Origin: Lachnospiraceae bacterium
GTDB lineage: Bacteria; Bacillota; Clostridia; Lachnospirales; Lachnospiraceae
Length of the DNA: 12,723 nucleotides
Assembly (NCBI GenBank): GCA_900754855.1
Contig: CAAEEI010000142.1
Span: 1-12,723 of the forward strand
Direction of reading: 5' to 3'
The notes under the pieces are model-generated. The model had not been told where the DNA came from. It worked only from the letters and a program-made list of their open reading frames with translations, and did no database searches. Shown here piece by piece: positions 1-6,271 of this stretch (positions are counted from its first letter, which is position 1; each line of letters opens with the position of its first letter). Made by a program: the position numbers and the translations under genes.

Positions 1-753
1 AAAAAGATCTCTTACTCTGGACGCACCCACACCGACAAACATTTCTACAAAATCGGACCCGGATATACTGAAAAACGGAACATCCGCTTCTCCGGCCACT
101 GCTTTGGCCAGCAGCGTTTTACCGGTACCCGGAGGCCCCACCAGCAATACGCCTTTAGGAATACGTGCGCCTACTTCAATAAATTTCCCCGGATTTTTCA
201 GGAAATCTACGATTTCTTTTAACTCTTCTTTTTCCTCCTGCAGACCCGCCACCTGATTAAACTGCACTTTTTTCACATGGGGATCCTGCATTTTGGCGCG
301 GCTTTTGCCAAAGTTCATCATCTTTCCGCCGTTGTTTCCTCCGGCTGCCCGGCCCATCATCATGAACATGAAGACCAGAATCAGCACAAGCACAAGCATA
401 TATGGCAGAAGATTGGTCAGTAATCCTCCTGTACGGTTGACATTGGACACGGTATAGTCGCTGTAATTATACTGGTCCATCTGCGCGATGGCCTGATTGA
501 CATCCGTCACGTACAAAGATTCTTCTTCACCATCTTTCAGAACGATTTTCAGCGTTCCTGTCGGCACTTCTTCGTTCTGTAAAATTTCTACCGATGAAAC
601 CCCTCCCTTCGCCAGATCCTGCTCGAACTGATTGTGTGTATACACATCACGATCCGCCGTCATGCCTCTCTGCATGTAATAACTGGCGAAAGAATAAATG
701 AGCAACATCACAAGAAGGAACACAAGAAAATTTTTGTAGCTCTTATTATTCAA
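1..753 (-). CDS. ftsH: ATP-dependent zinc metalloprotease FtsH, N-terminal part (cut by window edge)
   Basis: This is the membrane-bound AAA+ protease that degrades short-lived and misassembled membrane and cytosolic proteins. The first 251 codons are inside the window; the rest of the AAA domain and the zinc protease domain lie beyond base 1. Visible in order are a membrane segment at about residues 9-26, an extracytoplasmic domain at about 30-110, a second membrane segment at about 115-134, a Gly/Lys-rich linker, and the start of the AAA domain with VAGLQEEKEEL near 168-178. Walker A GPPGTGKT is at 206-213 and the pore-loop FVG at 239-241. The start is inferred to be a TTG: no suitable ATG precedes the first membrane helix, and an AAGGAG sits 6 bases upstream. 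The gene follows hpt by 30 bases, probably in one transcript. The tilS-hpt-ftsH order is classic for Firmicutes. Identification is very secure; only the start codon is debatable. Confidence 0.96.
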   Translation of the reverse strand, partial: MNNKSYKNFLVFLLVMLLIYSFASYYMQRGMTADRDVYTHNQFEQDLAKGGVSSVEILQNEEVPTGTLKIVLKDGEEESLYVTDVNQAIAQMDQYNYSDYTVSNVNRTGGLLTNLLPYMLVLVLILVFMFMMMGRAAGGNNGGKMMNFGKSRAKMQDPHVKKVQFNQVAGLQEEKEELKEIVDFLKNPGKFIEVGARIPKGVLLVGPPGTGKTLLAKAVAGEADVPFFSISGSDFVEMFVGVGASRVRDLF

Positions 754-783
754 TTGTTTCTCCTTTCCCGTCCGGCGCTTCTG

Positions 784-1326
784 TTATTCTTCTTCGCCGG
801 AATCCTCTGTCTCCACAACCCCGATAAAAGGAAGATTTCTGTATTTTTGCGCATAGTCCAGACCGTAGCCAACCACAAATTTATCCGGAATATCGAAGCC
901 CAGATAATCAATCTGCACCTCTTTTTCTCTTCGGTCCGGCTTATTGAGCAGGGCGCAAAGACGGATGCTGGCCGGATTTCTCTGTTCAAGAACCGGAATC
1001 AGATAATGCAGGGTACGACCGGAGTCAATGATGTCTTCCACAATGATGACTTCTTTTCCTTCCATAGAGTCATCCAAATCTTTTTTAATTCTGACAATCC
1101 CCGAACTTTTGGATGCATTGCCATAGCTGGATACCTGCATAAAATCAAGAGAAACCGGTATGGTAATCCTCTTGGCCAGCTCACAGGCAAAAAAAACGCC
1201 TCCCTTTAAAATACAGATCAGGTGTACTTCTTTTCCTGCATAATCTTCACTGATACGCGCACCTAATTCTTTAATCTTCGCATTGACTTCCTCTTCCGGG
1301 ATAAGTACATTAATTTTATCCGTCAT
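784..1326 (-). CDS. hpt: Hypoxanthine phosphoribosyltransferase
   Basis: This purine-salvage enzyme transfers ribose 5-phosphate from PRPP to hypoxanthine or guanine, giving IMP or GMP in the cytosol. The 180-residue protein has the usual family length. Visible are the KGG loop (41-43), SSYG (66-69), the PRPP-binding motif VIIVEDIIDSGRT (93-105), KPDRR (129-133) and the base-recognition region DKFVVGYGLDY (148-158). Two adjacent ATG codons (1329 and 1326) follow a GGAGG. The second is preferred because its spacing is 7 bases rather than 4. The open frame continues upstream into tilS, but that extension has no homology-like character and no ribosome binding site. The gene starts 16 bases after the tilS stop and precedes ftsH, as in Bacillus, where the tilS-hprT-ftsH order is conserved. 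Confidence 0.96.
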   Translation of the reverse strand: MTDKINVLIPEEEVNAKIKELGARISEDYAGKEVHLICILKGGVFFACELAKRITIPVSLDFMQVSSYGNASKSSGIVRIKKDLDDSMEGKEVIIVEDIIDSGRTLHYLIPVLEQRNPASIRLCALLNKPDRREKEVQIDYLGFDIPDKFVVGYGLDYAQKYRNLPFIGVVETEDSGEEE

Positions 1327-1342
1327 CATTTTTCCTCCATTT

Positions 1343-2785
1343 CTAGTGTGTATATTTTGTCTCCACCTTAACTTCGAGCATCCGCTTCGTTTCAGCCTGT
1401 ACCTTTCCGGCCTCGCTGATCCTTCCTCCAACGATCCAGAGCACATGTGCCCCCTCTGTCAGAAGAATTTTTTCCGCACGCTCCCCGGCGGGGATTTTTT
1501 CATCAATAAAGTATCGCCGCAGCATTTTTTGCCGCCCCTCTCTGTCCACAATAAAATAATCGCCGGATCGACGGTTTCTTATACAGAGTGTATTTTTTAT
1601 TCTATCATAATCAAAGTATTTGGTACAATCACTTTTTTCAATCGTCTCCCCGCAAAAGTCCCGCAAAAAAAAGGTAAAATGGAAATTTTCTCCCACATCG
1701 GCCTCCCATCTGCCTTGTTTTTCCAGTTCTTCTTTATTTACCGATAAGCAGAGCGGGGAAATTGCCGGTTTATTCTGCTCTTCTTTTCGCATTTTTTCAT
1801 AATTGCGTCCATGCCGGGCATCCAGCAGGCGGATGCCTCCGGTATCTCTGACTGCCACGATCCCATAGGGCAGTCTGTGATATTTGCCTTCGCCTTTTTG
1901 CATCAGCGTCAGCATCTGTTCCACATGTACTGCCGAAATATCCTTCTGCTTTCCCGCCAGCGCAAACATCATCCGCCGCATAATTTCTTTCCGGATCAGC
2001 AGAGGCAGGGCAAAATAATCCTCCGCTGCCAGATAACAGCCTTCCTTCGTCCGGCAGACGCATCGTTCATATTGCCCGGAAAACACCGGTTCCAGATAAT
2101 CCATCAGTTCCATGGTCTCTTCCGAAATCCGGCTCATATGTTCAACCGCCTTTACATTGACCGTTTCCATTCCCGGTATCACATGACGGCGAATATAATT
2201 TCTGCGGTATTCCGTATCCCCGTTGGTACTGTCTTCCACATAATCCTGCCGGAGCAGCCTCAGTTTTTCCAGAATTTCTTCTCTGTTGAGACAAAGCAGC
2301 GGGCGAACAACCTGCCCGTTCTTCGGTTTTATGCCCGCCAGGCCCCGAAGCCCGGTTCCTCTCGCCATGCGAAACAACATGGTTTCCGCCAGATCATTTT
2401 GATGATGCGCCACCGCAATTTTATCACAGTTCCACTGCTGCGCCGCCTCGGCAAAACAGCGATAACGGACGTTTCTCCCGGCTTCCTCCAGGGAACACCC
2501 CTGTTTTTTGCTTTCTGCCGTCACATCCTTTGTAAAAACCAGAAGAGGAATTTTCCACTGCCGGCAAAACGCTTCCGTAAACCGTTGATCTCTTTCGGCT
2601 TCCTCTCCCCTGAGCTGATGATTCACATGAACAGCATAAAGTTTTATGTCCCCGCGTTCCCGCACAGAAAGGAGATACCGCAGAAGACATACGGAATCTG
2701 CACCTCCGGAGAAACCGGCCACCACAGACTCTCCCGGTCTAAGCATCTCATATTTTTCCACATAGGCATCAATTTTTTTCCACAT
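1343..2785 (-). CDS. tilS: tRNA(Ile)-lysidine synthase TilS
   Basis: TilS attaches lysine to C34 of the CAU-anticodon tRNA-Ile, switching it from AUG to AUA decoding; it is essential. The 480-residue protein has the full three-part architecture. The N-terminal PP-loop ATPase has SGGADS at 26-31, HVNHQLRG at 53-60, and AHHQNDLAET (126-135) leading into RGTGLRGLAGI (142-152). EDSTN (184-188) and YRRNYIRR (193-200) follow, typical of the tRNA-contacting region. A middle helical domain comes next, and the C-terminal domain carries RRYFIDEKIP and a WIVGGRIS strand. The ATG at 2785 has an AAAGGA 8 bases upstream. The gene lies 48 bases downstream of spoIIE with no terminator between them, so it may be read from the sporulation promoter as well as from an unseen promoter inside spoIIE. 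Confidence 0.96.
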   Translation of the reverse strand: MWKKIDAYVEKYEMLRPGESVVAGFSGGADSVCLLRYLLSVRERGDIKLYAVHVNHQLRGEEAERDQRFTEAFCRQWKIPLLVFTKDVTAESKKQGCSLEEAGRNVRYRCFAEAAQQWNCDKIAVAHHQNDLAETMLFRMARGTGLRGLAGIKPKNGQVVRPLLCLNREEILEKLRLLRQDYVEDSTNGDTEYRRNYIRRHVIPGMETVNVKAVEHMSRISEETMELMDYLEPVFSGQYERCVCRTKEGCYLAAEDYFALPLLIRKEIMRRMMFALAGKQKDISAVHVEQMLTLMQKGEGKYHRLPYGIVAVRDTGGIRLLDARHGRNYEKMRKEEQNKPAISPLCLSVNKEELEKQGRWEADVGENFHFTFFLRDFCGETIEKSDCTKYFDYDRIKNTLCIRNRRSGDYFIVDREGRQKMLRRYFIDEKIPAGERAEKILLTEGAHVLWIVGGRISEAGKVQAETKRMLEVKVETKYTH

Positions 2786-2833
2786 GTTTTTTTCCTTTAC
2801 CTTCCGGCATGACTGCTTTGCCTGTTCCCGGTC

Positions 2834-4240
2834 TTATCTTCTCTGCCTTTTTTCCCAGACAGCCGCCACCAGCACCGTGCAGTCATCATCATGGCCCGAT
2901 TCAGGAACCGGAACCATACGCATCAGCTGATCGGCAAAACTTTGTGCATTATTCGTCCTGATACTTTCCAGAATGGTTTCCATCGTATATGGCGTATCCG
3001 GGGCATGTTCAAAATCCAGCATTCCATCTGAAATCATGATGACGATGTCTCCATCATATAACTTTTTACAACATAAATCAAAGGTCTGATCCGTAAGACA
3101 TCCCGGCGGCAGACTTTCCGGCTTAATTCTTTCCACAGACTGCCTGTGCCGGATAAAGGTGGCCGCGCCTCCCGCTTTCAGCATCTTGAACATTCCGGTC
3201 TGCAAAGAAATCACCGCCACATCCAGGGTGGAAAATTCGGCGGTTTTCCGGGTAAGCAAGGTGTGATGAATCACTTCCAGCGCATACTCTTCATCTATCC
3301 CCGCTTCCAGCATCCCCTCAAAGGCTTCAATCAGTTTACTGCTGGCCTGGTGCGCGCCTTCCCCCGCTCCCATTCCATCCGAAAGAACCATCACCGCCCG
3401 CCTTTTACTGTAACTGGCAAAAGAAAACGTATCGCCACATACCACTTCGCCTGTTTTTCTGCGATGCCGGCGACCAAACAATACCTGAAAGCCTCCTTCT
3501 TCCACGAAGGAAACCCGATTTTTCCCCGGTCTCAGCCAGGCATCCATCTGCCCGCATTGCATTCTCCGCTGGTATACCCCGGAAATATACCGGGCCAGAT
3601 CGGCTCCTCTTTTTTCTCCGGTCATCGGCTGTACCAGCAAACTGAGCGTCAGCGTTCCCTGCCCATCCAGATATTCCTGCCCTTCCACCAGCCAGACTCC
3701 GCAGGAAAGCAGCGTCCTTCGCAGCCGTCTTTTTTTCTTCCCGGCAATCAGCGTTCCTCCGGACAATAATCTCCTGCATTCCTGCATGAGCGTATGTTGG
3801 GAAACCATCTGTTTATACATCACCTGCCGCAGTCCTTCCAGACGTTTTTCCCAGCAGCGGTTTTGATAAAGCATCCGAAAAAGCCAGGACAGCTCTTCTA
3901 TAAACGGCTGAAAATAAACACATTGTTTCCGAAAATCTCCGGACGCCATCCGCCCGTCAACCTGCATGGCCTTACCGGCCTTTTTCAAAATCGAAGAAAT
4001 CTCTTCCAGTGTTTTTTCTTTTCTGGTTCCAAAACATTCTCTATATTTGGGACATTTCCGGCAAATATCTTCCGTCAGCGTCGTATAAAGATATTCTGCG
4101 CTGTTACGGGACAGGGAGTCTTTGTTCACGGCGCTGTTTTGCGTCAGCTTCATCAGTTCTTTTAAAGACTCTTCAAATAATCGCAGACGCTGCTCTGCCT
4201 CCCTGTTCAGCAGGATTTCTGTTTTTTTCTTTTCTCCCAT
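2834..4240 (-). CDS. spoIIE: Stage II sporulation protein E, soluble form lacking the membrane domain
   Basis: SpoIIE is the PP2C-type phosphatase that dephosphorylates SpoIIAA to release sigma-F in the forespore; in B. subtilis it also binds FtsZ at the polar septum. This protein has 468 residues, against about 830 in B. subtilis, and no hydrophobic segment, so the N-terminal ten-helix membrane region is absent. Residues 1-240 match the central regulatory part, including the family-typical cysteine cluster ICRKCPKYREC (59-69). The phosphatase domain spans about 240-468, with the metal-binding motifs CGD (268-270), SDGMG (287-291), SDGMLD (404-409) and HDDDCT (450-455) all present, so it looks catalytically intact. 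The ATG at 4240 follows a GGGGGTGA. The promoter described at 4266-4309 would place the transcript start only about 20 bases upstream, so no missing membrane exons or frameshift are hidden here. Other family members lacking membrane helices exist as generic SpoIIE-domain phosphatases, but the synteny says this is the true spoIIE. Confidence 0.93.
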   Translation of the reverse strand: MGEKKKTEILLNREAEQRLRLFEESLKELMKLTQNSAVNKDSLSRNSAEYLYTTLTEDICRKCPKYRECFGTRKEKTLEEISSILKKAGKAMQVDGRMASGDFRKQCVYFQPFIEELSWLFRMLYQNRCWEKRLEGLRQVMYKQMVSQHTLMQECRRLLSGGTLIAGKKKRRLRRTLLSCGVWLVEGQEYLDGQGTLTLSLLVQPMTGEKRGADLARYISGVYQRRMQCGQMDAWLRPGKNRVSFVEEGGFQVLFGRRHRRKTGEVVCGDTFSFASYSKRRAVMVLSDGMGAGEGAHQASSKLIEAFEGMLEAGIDEEYALEVIHHTLLTRKTAEFSTLDVAVISLQTGMFKMLKAGGAATFIRHRQSVERIKPESLPPGCLTDQTFDLCCKKLYDGDIVIMISDGMLDFEHAPDTPYTMETILESIRTNNAQSFADQLMRMVPVPESGHDDDCTVLVAAVWEKRQRR

Positions 4241-4265
4241 AATTCACCCCCACACTTTCTTCACC

Positions 4266-4309
4266 ATTATATAGAGTGGGGAGTGTTTCGTATGTCAAAT
4301 CCTGTCGGT
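4266..4309 (-). promoter_or_regulatory. Putative Spo0A-activated sigma-A promoter of spoIIE
   Basis: On the minus strand a perfect TTGACA (4298-4293) and a perfect TATAAT (4271-4266) are separated by 21 bp. That is too long for unaided sigma-A RNA polymerase, but it is the spacing known for the B. subtilis spoIIE and spoIIG promoters, which need Spo0A~P. On the plus strand TGTCAAA (4293-4299, overlapping the -35) and TGTCGGT (4303-4309) resemble the Spo0A box TGTCGAA. They are direct repeats with a 10-bp period, again as in Bacillus. The -10 lies 25 bases before the ATG, a normal short leader. Spo0A control is inferred from this architecture. Confidence 0.75.
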
Positions 4310-4404
4310 CTTTTTATTTTCTCTTCCTGCTTTGTTTTTCCGGTTACCCATCCTTTTTCCTGGTTCGTTATTTTCCCGGATTCTCAAAATTTTCCTGTAA
4401 AATG

Positions 4405-4428
4405 AAAAAAAGGCCCAATGGACCTTTT
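4405..4428 (-). terminator. Rho-independent terminator after tRNA-Met
   Basis: Read on the minus strand, a 9-bp stem (AAAAGGTCC pairing with GGGCCTTTT, one T-G wobble) with a 3-base ATT loop runs into a seven-T tract. It begins 10 bases after the tRNA 3' end. It would end the tRNA transcript before the spoIIE promoter and so insulate spoIIE from upstream transcription. Confidence 0.85.
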
Positions 4429-4438
4429 CCTTAAAAAG

Positions 4439-4512
4439 TAGCGGGAACTGGATTTGAACCAGCGACACCACGGGTATGAACCGTGTGCTCTAGCCAACTG
4501 AGCTATCCCGCC
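4439..4512 (-). tRNA. tRNA-Met (anticodon CAU)
   Basis: This 74-base cloverleaf has a 7-bp acceptor stem (GGCGGGA with TCCCGCT, first pair G-U) and a D arm starting AGCTC. The anticodon arm is CACGG-TTCATAC-CCGTG with anticodon CAU, and the T arm carries GGTTCGAATCC. The discriminator base is A and CCA is not encoded, so CCA must be added enzymatically. The body resembles elongator tRNA-Met rather than initiator: the first pair is formed and the three G-C pairs of the initiator anticodon stem are missing. A CAU anticodon could in principle be the tRNA-Ile substrate of TilS, but the overall sequence favours Met. A tRNA-Met also lies just upstream of spoIIE in B. subtilis. Confidence 0.95.
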
Positions 4513-4528
4513 GCACTCGACAAGCGAT

Positions 4529-4557
4529 ATATTATCACGAAACTTTGCCTCTGTCAA
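4529..4557 (-). promoter_or_regulatory. Sigma-A promoter of tRNA-Met
   Basis: On the minus strand a perfect TTGACA (4557-4552) is followed after exactly 17 bp by TAATAT (4534-4529), one base from a -10 by transposition (TATAAT). The tRNA 5' end is 17 bases further on. This gives the tRNA strong growth-phase expression independent of the sporulation genes on both sides. Confidence 0.85.
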
Positions 4558-4570
4558 CAGTTTTTTTATT

Positions 4571-5026
4571 TTATTCTGCAGAAGTTTTCTCCGGGCTGTC
4601 CTCCGCTGTCGACGTCTTCTTTTTTTTCGTCTTCCCGCTCCTGGAAGAAGATTCTTCCTGCGGCTGCTCTTTTGCCGCCTCGCTTTCGGTGGAGACCTCT
4701 TCCTCGGAACGCTGCAGTGAGTATTCTTCTTTTCCGATCATATTCAAACGTTCTCTTGCCATCTTTTCTTTAAAAGCGTCCGAATCCATGTTCTCCTTCT
4801 CTTCTTCGAGAGTTTTATTGGTCTCTTTCAGCTCCTGAATATCTGTGCTCAGTTCTTCAATGGTTTTCTGATACTTCTGCGCGGTCTTCTTCTGCCTCTG
4901 GCATCCAAACCCGATCCCAATTAAAATGATCAGTGCAAAAAACAGCACTGTCACTGATTTTTTCGTGAAAAAGCGTTTTTTAAATCGTTGATTAAATTGT
5001 TTGCTGTTTTTTCTTTTCTTCTTCAT
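4571..5026 (-). CDS. divIC: FtsB/DivIC-family septum formation initiator
   Basis: This is a small bitopic division protein. In Bacillus DivIC pairs with FtsL and DivIB in the division complex outside the membrane. The 151-residue product has a very basic cytoplasmic start (residues 1-23), one membrane helix at about 24-42, and a heptad-rich coiled coil at about 47-80. The family signature region ARERLNMIGKEEY follows (90-102). Residues 107-151 are a low-complexity Ser/Glu/Lys tail that the core family does not need. The ATG at 5026 has an AGGTGG just upstream. An in-frame ATG at 5041 overlaps the yabQ stop as ATGA and would add five residues by translational coupling, so either start is possible. 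The location after yabP-yabQ is the conserved place for divIC in spore formers. Confidence 0.88.
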   Translation of the reverse strand: MKKKRKNSKQFNQRFKKRFFTKKSVTVLFFALIILIGIGFGCQRQKKTAQKYQKTIEELSTDIQELKETNKTLEEEKENMDSDAFKEKMARERLNMIGKEEYSLQRSEEEVSTESEAAKEQPQEESSSRSGKTKKKKTSTAEDSPEKTSAE

Positions 5027-5037
5027 CTGTCCACCTG

Positions 5038-5472
5038 TCATTTTCTACTTTTCATTATTTTAACGGTTCTTACGGTTTTTTTCAATCTTTTTACCAGAGA
5101 ATTCACAATTATTTTCACCGGACGGATAAAGAAATCGCCGATTCCTCTTCCCACATACAAAATAAGCCGCAGACCTCCCCGGAGAATTTTCCCCGCCATG
5201 TCGCTCAGCAGCAAAAAATATCCTGTGTTTCCCACAAAAATCCCCGTCAGAACATAGAAGCGGATTCTTCCCTGATTATAAATCTGAAAAAGCAGAAAAA
5301 GTCCGGCCGCCGCACTGAAACAGAAAATAACATCTTCCAGATGCACCATCTTTTCCCCATGAACGATTTCTTTTCGCACCGTTCGAAATACCTCATACCA
5401 GACCCCCAGAAGAATCCCATAGATCATACTGACCAGAAAAAGTCTGGCCTGCTCCACAATGATCTCTGCCAT
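5038..5472 (-). CDS. yabQ: Spore cortex biosynthesis protein YabQ
   Basis: YabQ is an integral membrane protein made in the mother cell and needed for spore cortex formation in B. subtilis; its molecular activity is unknown. The 144-residue protein opens with the family-like stretch VEQARLFLVSMIYGILLGVW, then YEVFRTVRK, so the first membrane helix is at about 10-27. Further hydrophobic segments lie at about 47-64 and 72-90, followed by an amphipathic, Lys/Arg-rich C-terminus. It is shorter than the B. subtilis protein. The start is uncertain. The ATG at 5472 lies 10 bases past the yabP stop but has no ribosome binding site. A TTG at 5505 would overlap yabP, with a GGGAGGG placed too close to be ideal. 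The end overlaps the alternative divIC start, so translation is probably coupled along the operon. Confidence 0.87.
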   Translation of the reverse strand: MAEIIVEQARLFLVSMIYGILLGVWYEVFRTVRKEIVHGEKMVHLEDVIFCFSAAAGLFLLFQIYNQGRIRFYVLTGIFVGNTGYFLLLSDMAGKILRGGLRLILYVGRGIGDFFIRPVKIIVNSLVKRLKKTVRTVKIMKSRK

Positions 5473-5482
5473 AACTTTTTTG

Positions 5483-5764
5483 TCATCGGAATAACCGACG
5501 GACAAACCCTCCCTTTTCTCCTTTGATAGAACTGTTGTCTGAATAAACCATACTGTCGATCACACCCTCGATTTCCACTTCCCCCTTTTCTACGGTGAGT
5601 TTCGTCACATGAAGATCCTCTCCCTGAATCATTAACATTCCCTGTTCTGTATCCAGAATAATCTCCCCGGGATCAAAGGAAATCACCTCCCGCACACCGT
5701 TGATCATCCCATTGCTTCGATTGAACAACGATATTTTATGGCTTTTTAATACACGTTCTTCCAT
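5483..5764 (-). CDS. yabP: Sporulation protein YabP
   Basis: YabP is a small soluble mother-cell protein required for normal spore cortex assembly in B. subtilis, encoded beside yabQ. The 93-residue product has the family pattern: ISLFNRSNGM, GVREVISFDP (23-32), an ILDTEQGMLMIQGEDLHV block (36-53), and a GEVEIEGVID strand (61-70) ending in MVYSD (72-76). The ATG at 5764 follows AAGGAGG at good spacing; the eight upstream in-frame codons are not needed. It begins the yabP-yabQ-divIC operon. I could not find a convincing sigma-E promoter upstream. rqcP, usually co-directional and just upstream, is reversed here, so yabP must have its own promoter within 5765-5960. Confidence 0.92.
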   Translation of the reverse strand: MEERVLKSHKISLFNRSNGMINGVREVISFDPGEIILDTEQGMLMIQGEDLHVTKLTVEKGEVEIEGVIDSMVYSDNSSIKGEKGGFVRRLFR

Positions 5765-5791
5765 ATATCCTCCTTCCCGCTGCTGCACTGT

Positions 5792-5807
5792 GACAGACCG
5801 GTCAGTC
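5792..5807. promoter_or_regulatory. Imperfect 16-bp palindrome, operator-like
   Basis: GAC-A-GACCGGTC-A-GTC is an inverted repeat with a perfect 8-bp core (GACCGGTC) and matching outer triplets, with only the two A positions unmatched. It lies 28 bases upstream of the yabP start, in the divergent yabP/hup intergenic region. Size and symmetry are those of a dimeric repressor site, and a GACCGGTC core is common among TetR-family operators. No such regulator is encoded in the window, so the function is a guess. Confidence 0.35.
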
Positions 5808-5867
5808 CTCTTTCTCCATACTTATGCCTCCGTCCTCCCAGCCATGCATATTTTTAAACATATCTCC

Positions 5868-5896
5868 TTGACAAATACAGCGTAAACCGTTATAAC
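5868..5896 (+). promoter_or_regulatory. Sigma-A promoter of hup-rqcP
   Basis: A perfect TTGACA (5868-5873) is followed, 17 bp later, by TATAAC (5891-5896), one base off consensus. Transcription should begin near 5903. That excludes the ATG at 5898 as a start for hup and leaves a leader of about 60 bases to the ATG at 5964. Strong vegetative expression is expected for an HU protein. Confidence 0.9.
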
Positions 5897-5963
5897 TATG
5901 AAAGTAAGTAGATTCTATGCGGATTTTACAACATTTTTATTACGACTATCAGGAGGAATAATC

Positions 5964-6239
5964 ATGAATAAAACAGAATTAATTGCAGCAATCGCTGACA
6001 GAACCAAACTGACAAAAAAAGACGCGGATAATGCATTAAAAGCATTTATTGATGTTGTAGGCGAAGAGCTCAGCAAGGGAGAAAAGATTCAGCTTGCCGG
6101 TTTTGGTACTTTTGAAGTTGCAGAGCGTGCAGAACGCGAAGGAATCAACCCAAGAACAAAAGAAACCATCACCATTCCTGCTTCCAAAGCGCCTAAATTT
6201 AAAGCAATGAAAGCATTAAAGGAGAAAGTAAATAACTAA
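5964..6239 (+). CDS. hup: HU family DNA-binding protein
   Basis: HU is the abundant histone-like dimer that bends and compacts nucleoid DNA with little sequence specificity. The 91-residue protein has the standard length. The N-terminal MNKTELIAAIADRT leads into a helical dimerisation part, and GFGTFEVAERAEREG (46-60) opens the signature. INPRTKETITIPASK (61-75) forms the DNA-binding arm with its intercalating Pro (63), and FKAMKALKEKVN is the final helix. The start is set by a perfect AGGAGG 7 bases upstream and by the promoter, although the frame is open back to 5898. rqcP follows 32 bases after the stop. In many Clostridia hup sits just before rqcP and yabP on the same strand; here it faces away from yabP. 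Confidence 0.97.
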   Translation: MNKTELIAAIADRTKLTKKDADNALKAFIDVVGEELSKGEKIQLAGFGTFEVAERAEREGINPRTKETITIPASKAPKFKAMKALKEKVNN

Positions 6240-6271
6240 TATACTCCTCCTTATTGCAGAGGTATATTTTT
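6240..6271 (+). promoter_or_regulatory. Hairpin with T-tract between hup and rqcP (possible attenuator)
   Basis: TATAC-TC-CTC (6240-6249) can pair with GAGGTATA (6259-6266): an 8-bp stem with a 2-base bulge, followed directly by five Ts. The 3' arm contains the AGAGG that serves as the rqcP ribosome binding site. The element could act as a partial terminator, or could mask the site, lowering rqcP output relative to the abundant HU protein. The stem is AT-rich and modest, so confidence is limited. Confidence 0.4.

Noticed and set aside
1811..2812. A 333-codon open frame on the plus strand
   Set aside because: It lies wholly opposite tilS, which has full family motifs. Its translation is rich in His, Phe, Arg and Gln without domain character, and it has no ribosome binding site.
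5802..5861. A 19-codon open frame on the minus strand upstream of yabP, preceded by AAGGAG
   Set aside because: The ribosome binding site is only 2 bases from the ATG, the peptide has no recognisable features, and the length is within chance.
5808..5880. Possible sigma-E promoter for yabP (GCATG and CATAAGTA on the minus strand)
   Set aside because: The hexamers match sigma-E or sigma-G consensus poorly, and other alignments of equal quality exist in the region. The real promoter is not identifiable by eye.
5898..5963. Upstream start of the hup reading frame, adding 22 residues
   Set aside because: The predicted transcript begins near 5903, after this ATG. A perfect AGGAGG precedes the ATG at 5964, and HU proteins begin with MNKTELI.
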